A stretch of DNA of 19,823 nt, from assembly GCA_019693395.1 (NCBI GenBank), contig JAAMXP010001351.1, positions 1 to 19,823 of the forward strand, read 5' to 3'. Position numbers and translations under genes: made by a program. A model generated the notes under the pieces. That model saw only the letters and a program-made list of their open reading frames with translations. It ran no database searches and had not been told where the DNA came from. Of this stretch, positions 16,946 to 19,823 are shown piece after piece. This stretch comes from Ettlia oleoabundans (lineage: Eukaryota; Chlorophyta; Chlorophyceae; Chlamydomonadales). How positions within the stretch are numbered: the stretch's first letter is position 1; every line of letters starts with the position of its first letter.

Positions 16946-19651
16946 TCATTCCCACTCAATCGTGCCAGGGGGCTTGGAAGTCACATCATACACCACTCGG
17001 TTAACGCTGCGCACTGCAGCAAGCGGCAAGGGCAGGGGTTGTAAGTTGCAGGGCCACAGGTTTGGAAGAGGAACGGTTATCGGCAGTGGTTAAAAGCACA
17101 AACGCAGCACACAATGCAGGGCAGGGCTGGGAGCTATGAAGTAGCATCCAGCACCCAAACACAACCATACACTCTGCCAGCTTGCAGTCAGCAGCAGTGG
17201 ACTGGATTCCAACCAACATCATTCTGCTGGCTGACCTTTACCAATCATGCACCCACCCAACACCGACTGCAACCCAGGCAACAACACTCACCCACCCACC
17301 TGCATCACCAAGCACCCATTCTGATCCACCTGGGCCCCATGTACCCACCCACCCACCTGTGTTGCATATCTTGGTGGATACATAGCGCAGGAAGTCTGGC
17401 TGGAATGGGTACCAGTCAGCCGTCATGCCATCGCTGCTGGTCACCGCACGCAGGGCAACCACGTGGGAGTGGGTGCGCTGGTCGCCCTGCACCCCTGCAG
17501 TGCAAGGAAAGGTATAAGGAAGGAGGTAACTAAAAAGAAAGCAGATAGAAGTTTAAGCTTGAGTTTGTGAAGCGAGAGGGTAACTCTCTTAGAACTTCTT
17601 AGAACCAGGAAAGGGTAACTCTGTTAGAACTTCTTAGAACCAGGAGAGAGTAACAACGGGCCGGTGGGCGGGTGAGTGCCGAGGGGCCAAGGGGCTCTCC
17701 AGGGGAGCAGGCAGCTGGTGGGGAGGCAGGCGAGTGGATTCAGTTGAGCTGGACTGCTGCTTGGGCTGTAGGATCATATTATGTACGAGTCCCAGCGTTT
17801 GCTGTTGGAGCAAGCTGCTCACTATCGGGCCTCGATCGTCAACAAACCACCTCCCAGCCGTGAGCAGCACAGCATGCGGCAGCCTGCCACCTGCGCCCAC
17901 TCTGCCTCCCGCTGCACCAGGCGCATGACAGGTCAGCAGTACACCCGTTGACTGCCTGCTGTACCACCCGCATGAACGGCCAACCCAGGCCAGCCTTTGC
18001 ATACCGTTCAAACAGCGCAGAAGGTCAGCCAAAGGGGCACTCACCCACTGATCGCACTGGCAGGAAGACCGCGAATGCCTGCCAGATCTTGTTGTACAGC
18101 CCCCACTCGCGTATGGAGTTGATGAACACCTCGTCAACCTCACGCAGCACATCAAGGCGGTCTCCCTCTGCAGGTGCACAGTGAATGAACAGGGGGCACG
18201 AGGCTTTCAAGCAGCGCGCTTCAGCAGCAGGAACTAGGTTTTGATGAGAGGCAGCAATAGTATCCAATCGCCAAGGGCGACCCAATCTCCCTACAAGCGG
18301 TAAAGGCGACCATGGGCAGTGGGCTGCGCACAATACACCCAAGCACACCAGAAACACACCCAAACACCTGGAAGCCCACAGCACCCAAATGCCCACAGGT
18401 CAAGAATATGGGAGCGGTAAGACAAGGCATGGGAAGCGGCGGCAGACGCACCCGTGACGTCTCCAATGATGCGCACCGCCAGCCCCGGACCGGGAAAGGG
18501 GTGCCGCGCGATGAATTGCTCAGGCACGCCCAGCAGCCGCCCCAGTGCCCGCACCTCGTCCTGCAGAAGATTAGACAAACAACTGGGACAGCGGGCAATC
18601 AAGGGATGTGTAGCGGCTCTGGTTGTGGTGATAGTGTGCTTGTGTTGTGGGTGGGTGGGTGTTTGTAGGTTGTACCCTTGGTGAAGCAGGGCAGGTAGAG
18701 AGGAGGAAGCAAGATAGCGAAGAATTAAGAAGCCTAATCCCAAAGGAAAAGAGCACTGATGGAGCAAGAAGCTGTGCCAAAGCCGCAAACGAATGCTCAT
18801 TCTCATACTTTGATCATTAGAGAGCTCCACCCTCCCACCACACCCTCCCACCCACTAGACAAAGCATACCCCACCTTGAACAGCTCCCTAAGTGGCTCAA
18901 TGAGCTCGAACTGCAGGTCCTCAGGCAGCCCCCCAACGTTGTGGTGGCTCTTGATGGTGTGGCTGTGCTTCTGGCCCTTGCCAGGGGGCGGGCACGACTC
19001 AATCACATCAGGGTACAGCGTGCCCTGCGGGAAAAAGAGGAAGGAAGATTGAGACAACCACGTGGATGCGCTGTTGATGTTTCTACTGTGACCTGGTTCA
19101 TAGCTGAGACGAGCCGGGGCTTGGCCATGCAGTCGTGCAAGCAAACCGGGCTCAGCGGCAAGCGGTAAGCACGAACCCCTCCACCTCCACCACCAGCATT
19201 CATCCATCCACCAGCCCCCACCCATTCGCCCACCTGTACCAGGAAGCGCGGCTTGTGCCCCAACTCCTTCTCAAGCTTGTGTGCGTACTCACTGCAACGT
19301 GCGGAAGGGGACAGGGAGGGGACACCGTGGTGGGCGGCAAGGTGCATGCGACTGCGGCGGCAGCATCGGGACGCTAGTACACGGCAGGCAGGACCTGCCC
19401 GCCGACTCCATTCAAGCTTGCTGCCGCACCCACTCCCAAACACATAATCCATCCATCCCACCATCCACCCACCCACATACCATCACCCAGCCATTACCAG
19501 CCCACCTACCCACCCACCCACATACCATCCACATACCATCACCCACCCAGATATCAACCAGCCCACCTGAAGACGTCAATAAATTCCGCGCCGATTGCCT
19601 TGCGCTTGGCCTCAGGGTCGGTCAGACCTTTGAGCCGACCAAGCATGCGCT
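16946..19651 (-). CDS. guaA: GMP synthase (glutamine-hydrolysing), plant/bacterial type, C-terminal half (5' end outside window)
   Basis: GMP synthase converts XMP, ATP and glutamine to GMP, the last step of guanine nucleotide synthesis. Exons in gene order: 19651-19567, 19291-19234, 19024-18875, 18560-18452, 18167-18045, 17494-17357 and 17013-16946, all in frame; 242 residues are visible. They begin at the [18 protein letters not shown] segment of the ATP pyrophosphatase domain and continue through [63 protein letters not shown] and the dimerisation domain ([30 protein letters not shown]), ending in the canonical [10 protein letters not shown]. The glutaminase domain and the SGGVDS loop must lie beyond the right edge. 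A short insert [12 protein letters not shown] between VIES and TIKSHH is also typical of plant enzymes as I recall them. It follows the short bacterial/plant layout, not the longer animal GMPS. The intron at 18044-17495 holds a 35-bp repeat. Identification is secure. Confidence 0.97.
17232..17360 (+). repeat. CCCA-rich low-complexity tract at an intron start
   Basis: Imperfect runs of CCCACCCACC and CACCCA fill the first part of the last GMP synthase intron. On the coding strand this reads GTGGGTGGGTGGGT starting exactly at the 5' splice site. Similar tracts lie at other donors in this window. Confidence 0.75.
17576..17654 (+). repeat. 35-bp tandem repeat in a GMP synthase intron
   Basis: Two 35-base units (17576-17610, 17611-17645) share GGGTAACTCT and TTAGAACTTCTTAGAACC and differ at two positions. 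A third copy breaks off after GAGAGTAAC (17646-17654). The unit itself has an internal TTAGAAC doublet. On the gene's strand this is near the 3' end of the intron, upstream of the acceptor at 17495. Confidence 0.9.
19447..19568 (+). repeat. CCCA/CATA minisatellite in a GMP synthase intron
   Basis: Repeated blocks of CACCCACCCACATACCATC, with CATACCATCACCCA copies near 19476, 19520 and 19534, fill the 5' end of an intron. It appears to be a CCCA microsatellite that has expanded into a higher-order unit. Confidence 0.75.
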
Positions 19652-19823
19652 CTGCGGGAGGGTGGGCAGAGTGGTTGCGGGTAAGGCGAGGACCAAAAGT
19701 TTGGCTGTGAAGTGGAGCACAGGCAGCCAAGTGCATACAATGCCCCCTGTCTGACCTTTGCTGCCCTGCCAAGGTGGAGTGCCCTGCCTGCGCCCCGCCA
19801 CCCACCCACTCAACCCCCCACCC

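Overview
This window is nuclear DNA of a green alga (Chlorophyta, most like a GC-rich chlorophycean or trebouxiophyte; genus not determinable). The reasons are short exons split by many introns with G-rich donors (mostly GTGAGN or GTGGGN) and CAG acceptors, TGTAA motifs downstream of several stop codons, plant-type protein sequences, and GCT/CTG and CCCA microsatellites. No bacterial operon, CRISPR array, tRNA or rRNA was seen. All gene models were assembled by hand from reading frame, splice-site and phase agreement; every multi-exon model below keeps one frame throughout.

Layout, left to right. (1) 21-2412, minus: Der/EngA-type double GTPase with a mitochondrial-like presequence, 3' end outside the window. 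(2) 2620-4491, plus: single-RRM glycine-rich RNA-binding protein of 281 residues in six exons, divergent from the GTPase across a 207-bp shared promoter. (3) 4492-6077: intergenic, with a 58-bp tandem duplication. (4) 6078-7096, minus: small two-helix membrane protein resembling TMEM242. (5) 7678-10351, minus: 621-residue type II membrane protein with a GDS esterase motif. (6) 11520-14155, minus: 307-residue protein of unknown function in six exons. (7) 14156-15919: mostly non-coding, perhaps with a divergent 5' exon of a mitochondrial protein. (8) 15920-16564, plus: intronless 214-residue orphan with a TATA box and an iterated upstream motif. (9) 16946-19651, minus: C-terminal half of a plant-type GMP synthase, whose N-terminal half lies beyond the right edge.

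The genes do not form one pathway. Several products point to the organelles and endomembranes: ribosome assembly (Der), mitochondrial inner-membrane assembly (TMEM242-like) and probably Golgi polysaccharide acylation (the esterase-like protein). RNA metabolism and purine synthesis are the other themes. The least explained locus is the orphan at 15.8-16.7 kb, whose compact TATA promoter, lack of introns and short 3' region differ from every neighbour. The most unusual structure is in the Der intron at 199-533, which holds two decayed copies of the start of the following exon beside a predicted G-quadruplex.
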